This document shows, in pieces, positions 1-7,846 of a DNA stretch of 42,274 bases. The DNA is taken from NCBI GenBank assembly GCA_002371215.1, contig DFGL01000035.1, positions 1-42,274 of the forward strand, in the 5' to 3' direction. Made by a program: the position numbers and the translations under genes. The DNA comes from Ruminococcaceae bacterium UBA3751. GTDB lineage: Bacteria; Bacillota; Clostridia; Oscillospirales; Acutalibacteraceae. The notes below the pieces were generated by a model. That model saw only the letters and a program-made list of their open reading frames with translations, searched no databases and was not told the origin of the DNA. Numbering within the stretch: the stretch's first letter is position 1; each line of letters begins with the position of its first letter.

Positions 1-20
1 TTTTGTCCCTAAAAGCATTA

Positions 21-56
21 AAAATTCCCTGCATACGCGAGTATGCAGGGAATTTT
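21..56. terminator. Perfect 16-bp hairpin with GCGA loop, probable terminator
   Basis: Positions 21-36 pair perfectly with 41-56 around a GCGA (GNRA-type) tetraloop at 37-40. The arms end in A and T runs, so the stem can act as an intrinsic terminator on either strand. It lies downstream of the minus-strand redox/VanZ operon and could also serve a convergent gene off the left edge. The pairing is seen directly; the terminator role is inferred. Confidence 0.65.
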
Positions 57-139
57 GTAATACATTTATGAACTAAAATTACTTTGTCAAAACTGCTTTG
101 CATCCTAAAATCAGCAGATTTTTTGTCAGAACAAAGCAC

Positions 140-175
140 AAATGTCCGTTTGGGCTGACGCCCTAATGGACATTT
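140..175. terminator. Imperfect hairpin, second possible terminator after the minus-strand operon
   Basis: AAATGTCC (140-147) pairs with GGACATTT (168-175), and an inner GGGC (152-155) pairs with GCCC (160-163) around a TGAC loop, with a weaker three-base segment between. It lies about 50 bases past the stop codon of the VanZ-like gene. The poly-T tract on the minus strand is poor, so it may be an mRNA 3' end stabiliser or a repeat and not a strong terminator. Confidence 0.4.
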
Positions 176-221
176 TAATGTAGTTATGGCGGAAAAGATG
201 CGATTTTTGGACTAACATTCG

Positions 222-1034
222 TTATCGCACCTCGCCTTTGGAATGAGTGAGCTTTTTATTTTCAATTAATCGGCATAAAGCGTATCCCGCCAAATAGCCC
301 GCATAGTTAAGCACGACGTCGTCAACATCGACGTTTCCGCATTTAAAAACGTACTGATATCCTTCAAAAATGAGCGGCAGGAAAAGCCCGATAATCAGCA
401 TAACGGGGAGCGGAAGCTTCTTTATTGCTCTTATTATAAACGGCAGCGGCATAATAATAAATACGTTACCGAAGCATATCAGCGAAGTGTACAGATTATT
501 CATCGGGTCGTTGAACACAGCCTTAAAAAACTTCAGCGTTCCGTTTCCGAAAACAAAGTTCGTAGTAAGTTCGTACGACTCAGGCTGTCTTATAAAAGCA
601 ACGTAGATTATCAGCAGGTACATTGGTATAAACGCCAACCAAAAGCGCCTGTAAAACTTATTAAACCATTTTCCTGAAAACGCTAAATTACCTAATAAAA
701 CGCCAAGGTTAGTTATCGAATAAACTACGCCGAACCATAAAAGATAACCGTAGTTATAAAGAAAATTCCGTGTTATAAAATACTCAATATACGCGGCTGC
801 TCCAACAGTTATCATCATTATAGGTACAAAAACAGTAAACAGCTTTTCGTTATCTCTGTTTATGTAAACAAGGATTACCATTAAGAGTAAGATTATAATG
901 TACCTTGAGTAAATAAAGAAAATATCGTGAAAACCGAAATAAAAGTTTTTAACGCTGTAGGAGGATGAAATCATTCCGAGGGTGTAAAGCGCAGCAAAAA
1001 GTATTGCCGAAATAATGCTTACAGCCTTTTTCAT
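222..1034 (-). CDS. VanZ-like family membrane protein
   Basis: A 270-residue, very hydrophobic protein with roughly seven or eight membrane segments. The C-terminal part carries a VanZ-type signature (VDVDDVVLNYAGYLAGY, about residues 235-251), in which an acidic D-x-D-D stretch precedes a conserved N-x-x-G. VanZ family proteins are integral membrane proteins; VanZ itself gives low-level teicoplanin resistance, but most homologues have no known role. The start is supported by AAGGAGGA a few bases upstream. It begins 21 bases after the flavin/Fe-S oxidoreductase gene and is probably the last gene of that operon. Nothing links it chemically to redox work, so co-transcription may be incidental. 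Family call fairly sure; function unknown. Confidence 0.75.
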   Translation of the reverse strand: MKKAVSIISAILFAALYTLGMISSSYSVKNFYFGFHDIFFIYSRYIIILLLMVILVYINRDNEKLFTVFVPIMMITVGAAAYIEYFITRNFLYNYGYLLWFGVVYSITNLGVLLGNLAFSGKWFNKFYRRFWLAFIPMYLLIIYVAFIRQPESYELTTNFVFGNGTLKFFKAVFNDPMNNLYTSLICFGNVFIIMPLPFIIRAIKKLPLPVMLIIGLFLPLIFEGYQYVFKCGNVDVDDVVLNYAGYLAGYALCRLIENKKLTHSKGEVR

Positions 1035-1055
1035 AATTTCATCCTCCTTTTAGTT

Positions 1056-3260
1056 TTATTTTACAACCTTAGCAAAAAGCTCATCTCTTGTAAGTCCTGA
1101 TTTTCTTGAGATTTCATCAAACGGTGCAACTCTGATTATCTTGCCGTCATATTTTGAAACGAGAACCTTAGCTTTTTTGCCGTCAATTTCTATTCCTTCA
1201 ACGCTGAACTGCTCCTTGAGCGGTACCTGCTTTTTCATATTTGCCTTTTCGGTTAGCGCGCCTGTCGGGCAGAGCTGAACGCAGAGTCCGCAGCTGTTAC
1301 AGTTTGTCTCATTCAGCGGAAGCGAGAATGCAGGGCCAACGTCTGTTGTAAAGCCTCTGCCGAGCAGTCCGATTGACGACAGGTTCATAACCTCACGGCA
1401 GGAGCGAACGCAAAGCCCGCAAAGAATGCATTTTGAGTTATTTCTCTCTATAAAAGCGTTCTCATCGCGGTTATATTTCTGAGGCATATCTCCCGCAAAG
1501 CGTGAAGGTTCAATATCATATCTCTGTGCAACGTTTAGCAGCTTGCACTTAAAATATTCGCGGCAGCCGCATTCAAGGCAGCGCTCAGCCTCAGCCTTTG
1601 CCTCATCCTCTGTATAACCGAGGCAAACCTCGTCGAAGTTATTCTTTCTGTAATCAGCGTCAAGGACCTTAGGTCTCTTTCTGCTGTTCTTTTCTCTGTC
1701 GGAATAGTCGATAGTTTCCTCGTTGCGTTTGCTGATGTACGGAACTCTCGTCTCAAAGCTCTCGCCGTTAAGATAAGCGTCAACAGCTTTAACGCATCGG
1801 TCAGCCTCTCCGATAGCCTCAATTGCAATGCCTGCGCCCTTGTTTGTAGCGTCGCCGATAGCGAATACTCCGTCAAGGTTTGTTGCAAAGCAGTCCTCGT
1901 CAGCTTCAATGTTGCCCCAGTCGTTGAGCTTAATTTCGCTTACGTCCTCGGCAACGAGCTTCTGACCGATAGCCATAATCACGCTGTCAAGCGCAATTTC
2001 TTCGGTTTTGCCCTCAATCGGTACGGGTCTGCGCCTTCCCGAAGCGTCAGGCTCGCCGAGCTCCATAATCTGAAGCGTAGCGGATTTAAGAACTCCGTTC
2101 TCGCCGTTGAAGGAAATCGGATTGGTGAGGAATTTGTAAATTACTCCTTCCTCCTCAGCCTCTTCAATTTCTATCTCATCAGCAGGCATCTCGTTTCTTG
2201 TTCTTCTGTATATAACGTAAACGTTTTTTGCTCCGAGTCTTACGGCAGTTCTGCAGGCGTCCATTGCAGTGTTTCCGCCGCCGCAAACGGCAACGTTTTC
2301 ACCGATATTAACCTCTTCGCCTTTAATAACCTTGCGGAGAAAATCAATACCGCCGATTACGCCCTTCAAGTCCTCGCCGGGAGTTCTCATTGAGCTTGAT
2401 TTCCATGCGCCAACGGCAACTATAACTGCGTCATAGAAGGATTTAAGCGAAGCGATAGTAAAGTCCCTGCCGAGCTTAAGGTTGTTAGCCATTTTAACGC
2501 CGGTTTTTTCTATAAGCTCAATCTCTTTGTCGAGTATATCCTTTGGCAGTCTGTATTGAGGAATACCGTAGCGGAGCATACCGCCCATCTTTTCCATCAT
2601 ATCGTAAATAACTACCTCATGACCGAGCTGAGCAAGGTAATACGCCGCTGAAAGTCCTGCAGGACCGCCGCCGATAATCGCAACCTTTTTGCCTGTCGGC
2701 GCTGCTTTCTTCGGTATATATTTTTCGCCGTTAAGGTCATAGTCTGCAGCGAAGAACTTAAGCTGAGCAATGCTTATCGGCTCCTCAACGTTTTGTCTTC
2801 TGCACGCTTTTTCACATGGGTGAGGACAAACTCTGCCGATTGCCGCCGGTAGCGGAATTCTGTCTTTGATGAGCTTGTTTGCAGCTTCATATTCGCCGTT
2901 TGCAATAAGCCCAACGTAACCCTGACAGTCAGTATTGGCAGGGCAGGCGAGCTTGCAGGGAGCAACGCAGTCGCCGTCGTGGGCGGACATCAAAAGCTCC
3001 ATTGCAATCTTTCTTGATTTAATAACTCTCTCGCTCTCGGTGTTGATTACCATTCCTTCGTTTACCTTAGCTGAGCAGGAGCGGAGAAGCTTCGGTATAC
3101 CCTCAGCCTCAACAACACAGAGTCCGCAGGCACCGTAAACCTCAACAGCGCTGTCATAGCAAAGCGTGGGTATATCAATCCCTGCGTTTCTTGCCGCCTC
3201 TAAAATAGTGGAGCCCTCAGGAGCCGTGATTTTTTTGCCGTTTATTGTTAAATTAATCAT
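1056..3260 (-). CDS. 2Fe-2S / GltD-like FAD-NAD(P) oxidoreductase / ferredoxin fusion, catalytic subunit of a HydBC-linked complex
   Basis: A 734-residue fusion. Residues 1-75 form a 2Fe-2S domain (C34, C45, C48, C62). Residues about 95-155 hold the GltD/NfnL-type cysteine set (C98, C102, C106, C112, C145, C149, C153). FAD binding follows at GGGPAG (197-202) and NAD(P) binding at CGGGNTAMDAC (326-336), with RR at 352-353 as expected for NADPH. A CxxCxC set sits at 561-566, and two 4Fe-4S motifs at 611-621 and 654-664. No hydrogenase H-cluster motif is present, so this is not an iron-only hydrogenase although it sits where HydA would be. It follows HydC- and HydB-like genes (gap of 12 bases). 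By analogy with HydABC and NfnSL, I infer NADH-, ferredoxin- and NADP(H)-linked electron transfer, possibly bifurcating. Substrates are not proven. Confidence 0.82.
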   Translation of the reverse strand: MINLTINGKKITAPEGSTILEAARNAGIDIPTLCYDSAVEVYGACGLCVVEAEGIPKLLRSCSAKVNEGMVINTESERVIKSRKIAMELLMSAHDGDCVAPCKLACPANTDCQGYVGLIANGEYEAANKLIKDRIPLPAAIGRVCPHPCEKACRRQNVEEPISIAQLKFFAADYDLNGEKYIPKKAAPTGKKVAIIGGGPAGLSAAYYLAQLGHEVVIYDMMEKMGGMLRYGIPQYRLPKDILDKEIELIEKTGVKMANNLKLGRDFTIASLKSFYDAVIVAVGAWKSSSMRTPGEDLKGVIGGIDFLRKVIKGEEVNIGENVAVCGGGNTAMDACRTAVRLGAKNVYVIYRRTRNEMPADEIEIEEAEEEGVIYKFLTNPISFNGENGVLKSATLQIMELGEPDASGRRRPVPIEGKTEEIALDSVIMAIGQKLVAEDVSEIKLNDWGNIEADEDCFATNLDGVFAIGDATNKGAGIAIEAIGEADRCVKAVDAYLNGESFETRVPYISKRNEETIDYSDREKNSRKRPKVLDADYRKNNFDEVCLGYTEDEAKAEAERCLECGCREYFKCKLLNVAQRYDIEPSRFAGDMPQKYNRDENAFIERNNSKCILCGLCVRSCREVMNLSSIGLLGRGFTTDVGPAFSLPLNETNCNSCGLCVQLCPTGALTEKANMKKQVPLKEQFSVEGIEIDGKKAKVLVSKYDGKIIRVAPFDEISRKSGLTRDELFAKVVK

Positions 3261-3272
3261 TTTTCTCCCTCC

Positions 3273-5015
3273 TTACTCCTTAACTACTGCGCCGAAACGG
3301 CATACAGTATAGCACTTACCGCATTTGATACACTTGTCTGAATCAATCTCGTGCGGCTGTTTAACCTGTCCGCTGATAGCGTCAACGGGGCAATTCCTTG
3401 CGCAGAGCGTACAGCCGACGCATTTATCTTTATTGATGCTGTATGTGATTAAATCCGAGCATTCGCCCGCAGTGCATTTTTTATCCTGAATGTGCTGAAC
3501 GTATTCGTCTTTGAAATACTTGATTGTCGTTAATACGGGGTTCGGCGCAGTCTGTCCGAGTCCGCAAAGCGCGCCGTCTTTAATTGCGTAGCACAGCTCC
3601 TCAAGCAGCTCAACGTCACCGTCTTTGCCTTCGCCCTTAGTAATTCTTTCAAGAATTTCAAGCATTCTCTTTGTGCCTATACGGCAGTGAATACATTTTC
3701 CGCAGCTCTCCTTAGCGGTGAAATCAAGGAAGAATTTCGCCATACCAACCATACAGGTGCTGTCATCCATAACAACCATACCGCCGGAGCCCATTATAGC
3801 GCCCGTTGCACCGAGAGCTTTGTAATCAATTACCGTATCAAGAAGCTCTGCTGGAATACATCCGCCCGACGGACCGCCCATCTGAACAGCCTTAAAAGGC
3901 TTGTCGTCCTTAATACCGCCGCATATATCAAATATAACGTTTCTAAGCGTTTTGCCCATAGGTATTTCAACGAGTCCGCTGCGCTTTACCTTGCCCGTAA
4001 CGGCAAAAACCTTCGTGCCCTTTGAACCCTCTGTTCCCATTGCAGAAAACGCTTCGCCGCCGTTATTAATAATCCAACCGACGTTAGCAAAGGTCTCAAC
4101 GTTGTTGATGTTTGACGGTTTGTGCCAGAAACCTGACTGAGCAGGGAAGGGAGGCTTAAGCCTCGGCATTCCTCTGTGACCTTCAAGGCTCTCTATAAGC
4201 GCGGTTTCCTCGCCGCAAACGAATGCGCCCGCACCTGCTTTAATATAAAAGTCGCAGGAAAAGTCTGTACCGAAAATATTATTTCCTATAATACCTTTTT
4301 CTTCAGCCTGTTTAATTGCTCTTTCAAGACGCTTTATTGCAAGGGGATACTCCGCTCTTACGTAAACAACAGCGTGCTTAGCGCCGATAGCGTAAGCTCC
4401 GATAAGCATACCCTCAATAAGATTATGCGGGTCGCTCTCGATAACCGCTCTGTCCATAAACGCACCCGGGTCGCCCTCGTCAGCGTTACAGATGAGGTAT
4501 TTTCCCTCGCCTTCGCTCTGCCTTGCAGCATTCCACTTAAACCACGTCGGGAAGCCTGCGCCGCCGCGTCCTGCGAGCCCTGAAACCTTTATCGTTTCAA
4601 TAACGTCCTCGGGACTCATATCGCACACTGCTTTTTTCAGCGCGGTATAACCTCCTGCCTCAGTATATGCGTCTATTTCCTCGGGATTGATTAAACCGCA
4701 GTTTCTAAGCGCGATTCGCGTCTGTTTATTTAAAAACTCGTTGTCCGCTTCGGAAACTAGCAGCTTTTCAATAGCTTCCTTGTTGCCGTTTTCTATATAG
4801 TTTGAAATGGCTTCAGCGTCGTTTTCCGTAACCTTAACAAGGCGCGTGAGCGAGCCGTTATCCTCGTAAATATCAACAATCGGCTCAAGGTAACACATAC
4901 CTATGCAGCCTGTAATTGATATATCGGTTTTAACGTTTGCTTTAATCAGCGCCTGCCTAACCTTTTCAGCGCCCGCGGCAATACCGCAGGAGCCCTGACC
5001 GATAACTATTTTCAT
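3273..5015 (-). CDS. NuoF/HydB-like NADH-binding flavin and iron-sulfur subunit
   Basis: A 580-residue soluble protein. Residues 1-85 are a thioredoxin-like 2Fe-2S domain with only three visible cysteines (C10, C37, C41). The NuoF core carries the FMN/NADH glycine-rich loop at 149-161 (GRGGAGFPTWFKW), ICNADEGDPGAF at 175-186, and a GAGAYVCGEE-like segment at 261-270. The 4Fe-4S ligands are CGKCIHC (438-444) and C484. A C-terminal 2[4Fe-4S] ferredoxin holds C532-C542 and C562-C572. This order is that of HydB in NADH-dependent bifurcating hydrogenases rather than plain complex I NuoF. It overlaps the upstream NuoE-like gene by four bases (ATGA), implying translational coupling. Role: NADH oxidation or NAD reduction in a complex with its two neighbours. 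Confidence 0.9.
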   Translation of the reverse strand: MKIVIGQGSCGIAAGAEKVRQALIKANVKTDISITGCIGMCYLEPIVDIYEDNGSLTRLVKVTENDAEAISNYIENGNKEAIEKLLVSEADNEFLNKQTRIALRNCGLINPEEIDAYTEAGGYTALKKAVCDMSPEDVIETIKVSGLAGRGGAGFPTWFKWNAARQSEGEGKYLICNADEGDPGAFMDRAVIESDPHNLIEGMLIGAYAIGAKHAVVYVRAEYPLAIKRLERAIKQAEEKGIIGNNIFGTDFSCDFYIKAGAGAFVCGEETALIESLEGHRGMPRLKPPFPAQSGFWHKPSNINNVETFANVGWIINNGGEAFSAMGTEGSKGTKVFAVTGKVKRSGLVEIPMGKTLRNVIFDICGGIKDDKPFKAVQMGGPSGGCIPAELLDTVIDYKALGATGAIMGSGGMVVMDDSTCMVGMAKFFLDFTAKESCGKCIHCRIGTKRMLEILERITKGEGKDGDVELLEELCYAIKDGALCGLGQTAPNPVLTTIKYFKDEYVQHIQDKKCTAGECSDLITYSINKDKCVGCTLCARNCPVDAISGQVKQPHEIDSDKCIKCGKCYTVCRFGAVVKE

Positions 5016-5494
5016 ACTGCAGCCTCCCTTAATTCTTTAAGAATTTTCTTTGTCTTATCAGGCGTAAGAGAGCCGTAAGTGTCGTCGTTAATCATCATAA
5101 CGGGGGAGAGTGAGCAACAGCCGAGACACGCAACGCATTTAAGCGAAAACAGTCCGTCCTCAGTAGTTCCTCCGTCGTCGATTCCAAGCTCATCACGGAT
5201 AGTCTGCAGAATAAGTTCAGACGAGTTTACGTGGCAGGCCGTTCCCTGACAAAGCATAATAAGATATTTTCCGACGGGCTCAAAGCGGAACTGGGTATAA
5301 AATGTTCCTACCCCCATAATCTCAGATTCCGGAATACCGGTCTTTTCGGAAATTAACTCTATTGCCTCTTTAGGAAGATAGCCGTAAATATCCTGCGTGT
5401 GCTGCAGAATAGTTATAAGGCTTCCTTTGATGCCTGCATATTGATTAAGAGTATCGTCAAGCAGGCTTAAGTTAACAGTTTTTATGTTTTCCAT
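5012..5494 (-). CDS. NuoE/HydC-like [2Fe-2S] subunit
   Basis: A 160-residue thioredoxin-fold 2Fe-2S protein, the usual length for NuoE/HydC. The cluster ligands are C82 and C87 (CxxxxC) plus C123 and C127 (CxxxC, within CVACLGCCSLSP). The helical N-terminal part contains the family motif GVGTFYTQF (61-69). It is the first gene of the minus-strand redox operon and is expected to pass electrons between the HydB-like flavin subunit and the rest of the complex. AGGAG eight bases upstream supports the ATG at 5494. A candidate promoter lies at 5524-5552. Identification is firm; which redox partners the whole complex uses is inference. Confidence 0.92.
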   Translation of the reverse strand: MENIKTVNLSLLDDTLNQYAGIKGSLITILQHTQDIYGYLPKEAIELISEKTGIPESEIMGVGTFYTQFRFEPVGKYLIMLCQGTACHVNSSELILQTIRDELGIDDGGTTEDGLFSLKCVACLGCCSLSPVMMINDDTYGSLTPDKTKKILKELREAAV

Positions 5495-5523
5495 TCCCTC
5501 AGCTCCTAAAATATTATTATCTT

Positions 5524-5552
5524 ATATTACTATATTTTGCTTTTATAATCAA
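5524..5552 (-). promoter_or_regulatory. Candidate sigma-A promoter of the redox operon
   Basis: Read on the minus strand, TTGATT (5547-5552) and TAATAT (5524-5529) are 17 bases apart, about 30 bases upstream of the NuoE-like start. The area is very AT-rich, so chance matches are likely. Confidence 0.35.
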
Positions 5553-5665
5553 TATAAATGAAAATAAATGATACTTTTTTGTAATATTGAACAATTAAGT
5601 TTTAGTAATAGTCACAAATTGCGGCATTAAATTTTGTGGGTTATGTTGAAAATATCTAATATCTG

Positions 5666-5697
5666 TTGACTTATCTAAAAAAATATTATAATATTTT
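5666..5697 (+). promoter_or_regulatory. Candidate promoter of the EF-G paralogue, overlapped by a palindrome
   Basis: TTGACT (5666-5671) is followed by TATAAT (5687-5692, 15-base spacer) or TAATAT (5689-5694, 17-base spacer). A perfect 18-base AT palindrome covers 5680-5697 and so includes the -10 region. The leader to the ATG at 5760 would be about 60 bases. Confidence 0.5.
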
Positions 5698-5759
5698 AAC
5701 AATGGCGCTTTTTGTAGCCTTAAATTATGAACAGCCTCGGCTGTATTGGAGGAATATTT

Positions 5760-7802
5760 ATGAGTTTAGTTAAGAATGTTGCAGTTTTAGGCCACGCTTC
5801 TAAGGGTAAGACTACTCTTGTTGAGGCTATGCTTAATGTTGCGGGTGTTACTGAAAGAATGGGTAAAATTGCTGATGGCAATACCGTATCCGATAGTGAC
5901 GCGGAAGAAAAGAAAAGAGGAGTTTCAATTTCCTCGTCAGTAATTCAGTTTAATTACAATGGTGCAAAGCTTAATGTAATCGATACTCCGGGCCTTTTCG
6001 ATTTTGCTATCGGTCCCGCAGAGGGCTTCCGTGCTGCTGAAACAGCAGTAATTGTTGTATCTTCCCGTTCAGGTCTTGCAGTAGGTGCTGAAAAGGCGTT
6101 TAAGAATGCGGGCGATAAGGGAATGGCTCGTATTTTTGTAACAACAAAGATGGACGATGAAAGAGCTGACTTCTTCAAGGCTCTTGCAGGAATCAGAGAA
6201 AAATTCGGCACAAGTATCTGCCCGCTTGTTGTTCCGCTTACAAACGGCGGTAAGGTTGCAGGTTACTACAATCTTCTTGAAGATAAATCATATACTTATA
6301 ACGGCGTTCATATGAAGGAAGCTGACGTTCCTCACGATAACGACGCTGATATAGAAACTGCTAAGGACGCGTTCAACGAAGCTGTTGCAGGTACTGATGA
6401 AGAGCTTATGGAAAAGTTCTTTGAGGGTGAGGAGCTTACAAAGGCTGATAAGGTTAAGGGCTTAACTCTCGGTATGGCTGACGATACTATCGTTCCCGTA
6501 TTCGCTGCCTCCGGTTTAACAGGCGTTGGCGTTGATATGCTTCTTGATTTCATAAAGGATTGCGCTCCCGCAGCAAAGCCTGAAAAAGCTAAGAATTCAG
6601 ACGGCAACGAGGTTGAGGTACCTGTTGACGCATCTGCAGACCTTCAGGCTATCTGCTTTAAAACTATTGCCGACCCGTTCATCGGAAAGCTTAACTATTT
6701 CAAGGTTATCAGCGGTAAAATCACTCAGGGCGTTACTGTTGTTAATTCAAGAACCGGCGATGAGGAGAGAGTCGGTAAACTTGTAAATACTCTCGGCGCA
6801 AAGCAGAGTGACGTTAAGGAATGTGCGGCAGGAGATATCTGCGCTATTGCTAAACTTTCAACGTTTAAAACCGGTGATACAATGTCCGCTCAGGGCAAAT
6901 CGCTTACTCTTGACGGCGTAGAGATTCCTTATGCTTCCTACTCAATGGCTATTACAGCTGATAAGAAGGGTGAGGAAGAAAAGGTTGCAACAGCTGTTAA
7001 CAGAATTATTGAGGAAGACCCCTCAATCACTTTTGTTTCTAATACTGAAACCCGTCAGACTATTCTTTCAGGTCTCGGTGAGCAGCATCTTGACGTATGC
7101 CTTTCAAAGATGAAGGATAAGTATAAAGTATCTGCAACTCTTGTTCAGCCTCGCGTTGCTTACAGAGAGACTATCACCAAGAAGGTTGAGGTTCAGGGCA
7201 GACATAAAAAACAGTCGGGCGGACACGGTCAGTTCGGTGACGTTTGGATTGAATTTGAACCCTGCGACAGCGATGAGCTTGTATTTGCTGAGAGAGTAGT
7301 AGGCGGTTCCGTACCTAAGAACTATTTCCCTGCAGTTGAAAAGGGACTTAAAGAAGCAATGGAAAAAGGCGTTATCGCCGGTTATCCCATGGTAGGCGTA
7401 AAGGCTACTCTGTTTGACGGTTCTTACCACCCTGTAGATTCAAGTGAAATGGCGTTCAAGACTGCTGCTTCAATCGCATTTAAGAACGGTATTCCTCAGG
7501 CAGGTCCTGTTCTTCTTGAACCTATTGTAACTCTTAACGCAATCGTTAATGACGACGCAATGGGCGATATTATCGGCGACATCAATAAGCGCCGCGGCAG
7601 AGTTCTCGGTATGAATCCTATCGGCGACGGAATGCAGGAAATCAGCGCTGAAGTTCCTCAGGGCGAAATGACTACGTTCTCAACCGCAATGCGCCAGATT
7701 ACTCAGGGCAGAGGTTCATTTACTACCGAGTTTGCAAGATATGAAAGATGTCCTGAAAATATTACCCAGAAGGTAATTGAGGACTCTCAGAAGGAAGAAT
7801 AA
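5760..7802 (+). CDS. Elongation factor G paralogue (FusA2-type translational GTPase)
   Basis: A 680-residue protein with the full EF-G layout: G domain, domain II, and domains III-V including a domain IV GSYHPVDSSEMAFK segment. The P-loop is GHASKGKT (11-18). The DTPG motif (75-78) is followed by Leu79 where canonical EF-G has the catalytic switch II histidine, and the G4 motif is TKMD (129-132) instead of NKMD. The switch I region reads RGVSIS instead of RGITIT. These changes mark it as a second, divergent EF-G and not the main elongation factor. The start at 5760 is chosen because GGAGGA (5748-5753) is six bases upstream; an in-frame ATG at 5727 lacks such a site. It is monocistronic or weakly linked to the next gene through a hairpin. 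The exact ribosomal role is unknown. Confidence 0.9.
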   Translation: MSLVKNVAVLGHASKGKTTLVEAMLNVAGVTERMGKIADGNTVSDSDAEEKKRGVSISSSVIQFNYNGAKLNVIDTPGLFDFAIGPAEGFRAAETAVIVVSSRSGLAVGAEKAFKNAGDKGMARIFVTTKMDDERADFFKALAGIREKFGTSICPLVVPLTNGGKVAGYYNLLEDKSYTYNGVHMKEADVPHDNDADIETAKDAFNEAVAGTDEELMEKFFEGEELTKADKVKGLTLGMADDTIVPVFAASGLTGVGVDMLLDFIKDCAPAAKPEKAKNSDGNEVEVPVDASADLQAICFKTIADPFIGKLNYFKVISGKITQGVTVVNSRTGDEERVGKLVNTLGAKQSDVKECAAGDICAIAKLSTFKTGDTMSAQGKSLTLDGVEIPYASYSMAITADKKGEEEKVATAVNRIIEEDPSITFVSNTETRQTILSGLGEQHLDVCLSKMKDKYKVSATLVQPRVAYRETITKKVEVQGRHKKQSGGHGQFGDVWIEFEPCDSDELVFAERVVGGSVPKNYFPAVEKGLKEAMEKGVIAGYPMVGVKATLFDGSYHPVDSSEMAFKTAASIAFKNGIPQAGPVLLEPIVTLNAIVNDDAMGDIIGDINKRRGRVLGMNPIGDGMQEISAEVPQGEMTTFSTAMRQITQGRGSFTTEFARYERCPENITQKVIEDSQKEE

Positions 7803-7810
7803 TAATTTCA

Positions 7811-7829
7811 GGGCGGGTATATCCCGCCC
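7811..7829 (+). terminator. GC-rich hairpin after the EF-G paralogue
   Basis: GGGCGGG (7811-7817) pairs with CCCGCCC (7823-7829) around a five-base loop, just after the EF-G stop. Only a weak T-rich stretch (ATATTTAT) follows. It may be a partial terminator that reduces read-through into the DUF308 gene, which begins 17 bases later. Confidence 0.5.
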
Positions 7830-7846
7830 ATATTTATAGGTGAAGT

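Noticed and set aside
1..221. CRISPR array at the left edge
   Set aside because: The repeats are unlike each other and inverted, not direct repeats with regular spacers.
1056..3260. HydA-type iron-only hydrogenase subunit
   Set aside because: The fold order at the front and the neighbours fit, but no H-cluster cysteine motifs exist; a GltD-like FAD/NAD(P) module takes their place.
3687..4583. Long open frames on the strand opposite the NuoF-like gene
   Set aside because: They are antisense shadows of a well-supported gene: no ribosome sites or domain patterns, with low-complexity translations.
1056..5494. Part of a complex I (nuo) operon
   Set aside because: No nuoA-D or nuoH-N genes follow; the NuoF-like protein has HydB-type extra ferredoxin domains.
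5727..5759. An upstream in-frame ATG adding 11 residues to the EF-G paralogue
   Set aside because: It has no ribosome site, and the added residues do not fit the EF-G start; GGAGGA is placed ideally for the ATG at 5760.
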